In this document: positions 31,802-33,183 of the stretch, in pieces
Layout: every line of letters starts with the position of its first letter
How positions within the stretch are numbered: the first letter of the stretch is position 1
Assembly: GCF_011044995.1 (NCBI RefSeq)
Contig: NZ_JAAKZW010000075.1
Coordinates: 1 to 33,183 of the forward strand
DNA from: Streptomyces mesophilus
GTDB taxonomy: Bacteria; Actinomycetota; Actinomycetes; Streptomycetales; Streptomycetaceae
Reading direction: 5' to 3'
Length of the DNA stretch: 33,183 bases
Position numbers and translations under genes: made by a program
The notes under the pieces: generated by a model
The model's database searches: none
What the model was told of the DNA's origin: nothing
What the model saw: the letters and a program-made list of their open reading frames with translations, nothing else

Positions 31802-32842
31802 ATGCCTGAACGAAATGATGTCGTCTTACAGACGACGAAAAACGTCGCCCGTAAGACGACGCCTCGTATTCCGGAAGCAGAATTCGACCGCGCCGGCGCC
31901 TGGCGGCATCTTTCGACTCCCGCCGCTCCGGACCCAGATTCCTGGCTGGGTGAACTCGCCCAAATCAAGGGCGTCCTCGAGCACACCGGAACCCTCGCCG
32001 AGGTCGCCGACAAGTACGATCACCTGCTGCGCCTCATCGAGTTCGACACCATCGACGAGCTCGACGTCACCGACCTGCTCGCCGCCCTCCTAATCCAGCG
32101 GATCCTGCGCGACAAACTCGCCATCGACGAGCAACGCCTCATCGCCGCCGCACGCCGCCGCAAGGCCACCTGGGCCCGCATCGCCCCCGCCCTCGAAGTA
32201 CGCAGCCGACAGTCAGCCGAACGCCGCTACCTCCAACTACGCCGCGACCTCGACGACCTCGTCGAAGGCCCCCACGCCACCACCGAACACGACACCAATC
32301 GCCCCATGACACAAAGCGAGCGCGTCGAAGCCGCCCGCGCCCACCGTGACCGCCGCGCCGAGCAAGCCTGGGCCCTCGCCCACCACAGCGACATCGTGGA
32401 CCTTGCGCGCCGCCTCGCCGCCATCGACGACCTTCAACAGCGCGCGGACACCTGCCCCCGCATCGCCCGCGCGAACCAAGTCGCCCGACTACAAGCCCGC
32501 CTGGACGAGCGGCCCGACCCGCCCACGATCCGCACCGCCTGGCCCGCGCGTCTGCTCGAAGCCGTCCAGACAGAACAAGCACACGTTGCCGCCCAGGAAC
32601 AGCACCCCGTCGACCTCCACGACCCGCAACCGGCCGCCATGCACCCCGCACTGCTCAGCCCGCCCCAATACACACGGCTCATCGCCCAGCTGTTCAGCCT
32701 CATCGGCTACGCCATCGACGGCAACAACCTCGCCCTGGACGACCACAGCCACCTGGTCACCGCCATCCGCACCCTCTATGCCGAAGCCGGCCCGAACGCC
32801 CCACGCGCCCCCGAGGACTACACCCCGCACACCACGAAATGA
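31802..32842 (+). CDS. HSP18-transcriptional-regulator-like protein (346 aa)
   Basis: The central block is the recognisable part. Helices LLAALLIQRILRDKLAIDEQ lead into RRRKATWARIAPALEV and RSRQSAERRYLQLRRD at about residues 92-150. This is the HTH-like core of actinomycete proteins annotated as HSP18 transcriptional regulator. A basic helical region and an acidic C-terminus follow. The start is doubtful: there is no ribosome site before the ATG at 31802. The first codons contain a TTA (31826-31828) and a long inverted-repeat structure, so translation may be bldA-dependent or start elsewhere. It is probably linked to the small membrane protein gene just upstream. The regulatory target is unknown. 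Confidence 0.6.
   Translation: MPERNDVVLQTTKNVARKTTPRIPEAEFDRAGAWRHLSTPAAPDPDSWLGELAQIKGVLEHTGTLAEVADKYDHLLRLIEFDTIDELDVTDLLAALLIQRILRDKLAIDEQRLIAAARRRKATWARIAPALEVRSRQSAERRYLQLRRDLDDLVEGPHATTEHDTNRPMTQSERVEAARAHRDRRAEQAWALAHHSDIVDLARRLAAIDDLQQRADTCPRIARANQVARLQARLDERPDPPTIRTAWPARLLEAVQTEQAHVAAQEQHPVDLHDPQPAAMHPALLSPPQYTRLIAQLFSLIGYAIDGNNLALDDHSHLVTAIRTLYAEAGPNAPRAPEDYTPHTTK
31820..31860 (+). promoter_or_regulatory. Nested hairpin over the first codons of the HSP18-regulator-like gene
   Basis: Outer arms GTCGTCTTAC (31820-31829) and GTAAGACGAC (31851-31860) are perfect. Inside, CGACG (31833-31837) and CGTCG (31843-31847) enclose an AAAAA loop. The mRNA would form a long stem just after the start codon, and the DNA holds several GTCGTC half-sites. 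A role in translational control or as operator is inferred. Confidence 0.55.
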
Positions 32843-33056
32843 CACCCGCAACGCCGCGGCAGACCGGGCCCTATGACGCTTGGTTTGCGGTCCGGCGCCG
32901 CCGCCTTCGCTCGCCGCTCACCCATGTCCGGGGGTCAGGCGACATCAGCAGCGGCAGACTGCGCCCGGCAAAAGAATCTTGAAAGGCCAGTAAAGAGAAT
33001 CGCGGCCTCAGAGCTCTATCTCTTCGTACGGCCGAGCGCCAGCACCCTGCTGCGCC
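32843..33056. other. Intergenic sequence before the IS5-type element
   Basis: No gene, clear terminator or repeat was seen in this 214-base stretch. Confidence 0.4.
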
Positions 33057-33183
33057 CTAGGCCGTGTCTGACAAACGATCTTGGGTGGGTTCGCGCAGCC
33101 AGAGGATCAGTGCGGCGAGATGGACTCCGGCCTTGTAGCGGGTGGCGAGTTTGTCGAAACGGGTGGCGATCGCGCGGAACTGC
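33057..33183 (-). mobile_element. C-terminal end of an IS5-family transposase (continues past the window)
   Basis: The minus strand reads FRAIATRFDKLATRYKAGVH, then LAALILWLREPTQDRLSDTA and a TAG at 33057-33059. This is the usual C-terminus of Streptomyces IS5-type transposases. The rest lies beyond the right edge, so whether the element is intact cannot be judged. The sequence GGCCGTGTCTGACAAACG at 33060-33077 may be part of its terminal inverted repeat. Confidence 0.75.

Overview
The window is high-GC DNA with the codon bias, GTG/TTG starts, rare TTA codons and protein families of an actinomycete, almost certainly Streptomyces or a close relative. The density of regulators, lone enzymes, broken genes and insertion-sequence stubs suggests an accessory or chromosome-arm region rather than core genome. 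No rRNA, tRNA or CRISPR array was seen.

Layout. (1) 1-1808: tail of a proline-rich protein, two small unknown genes and a DUF6919-type gene, all on the plus strand, with an unexplained frame change between the last two. (2) 1868-10441: four large or membrane-linked proteins typical of bacterial conflict and signalling loci: a KAP-like P-loop NTPase with membrane helices inserted in its ATPase domain, a small unknown plus a DUF4231/SLATT-like membrane protein, a STAND NTPase, and a two-helix membrane protein with 12-residue solenoid repeats. (3) 10455-13185: a transposase stub, a Nudix hydrolase, and an unknown gene flanked by related sequences in inverted orientation. (4) 12655-17439: the most interesting part. 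An XRE/TPR-type regulator overlapping a GNAT acetyltransferase gene is divergent from a compact operon: a 115-aa protein with a TTA codon, a radical SAM/SPASM-like enzyme, a 46-aa putative precursor peptide translationally coupled to it, a strong hairpin, and an APH-like kinase. This looks like a RiPP (ribosomally made, post-translationally modified peptide) cluster of a type I cannot assign.

(5) 17496-19181: an RNase J, probably a paralogue of the housekeeping copy. (6) 19264-21440: a graveyard with a spermidine-synthase-like relic, two short genes each broken by a single-base shift, and one intact small secreted protein. (7) 21441-23857: an SDR oxidoreductase and a divergent LysR regulator with a perfect palindrome at the LysR start codon, then a P-loop kinase. 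(8) 23906-25216: a small helical protein facing a decayed mobile-element gene across an 11-bp inverted repeat. (9) 25368-28204: a MurE-type ligase behind a long structured leader, an IS5-type stub and a molybdopterin-binding protein. (10) 28343-30268: an ArsR-type regulator and MFS transporter operon. (11) 30481-32842: a TIGR04222-type protein, a small membrane protein and an HSP18-regulator-like gene, with notable palindromes. The right edge cuts into an IS5-family transposase.

All functions come from motif reading without database searches. Family names are recognition calls, and the RiPP and defence interpretations are inferences from gene content and order.
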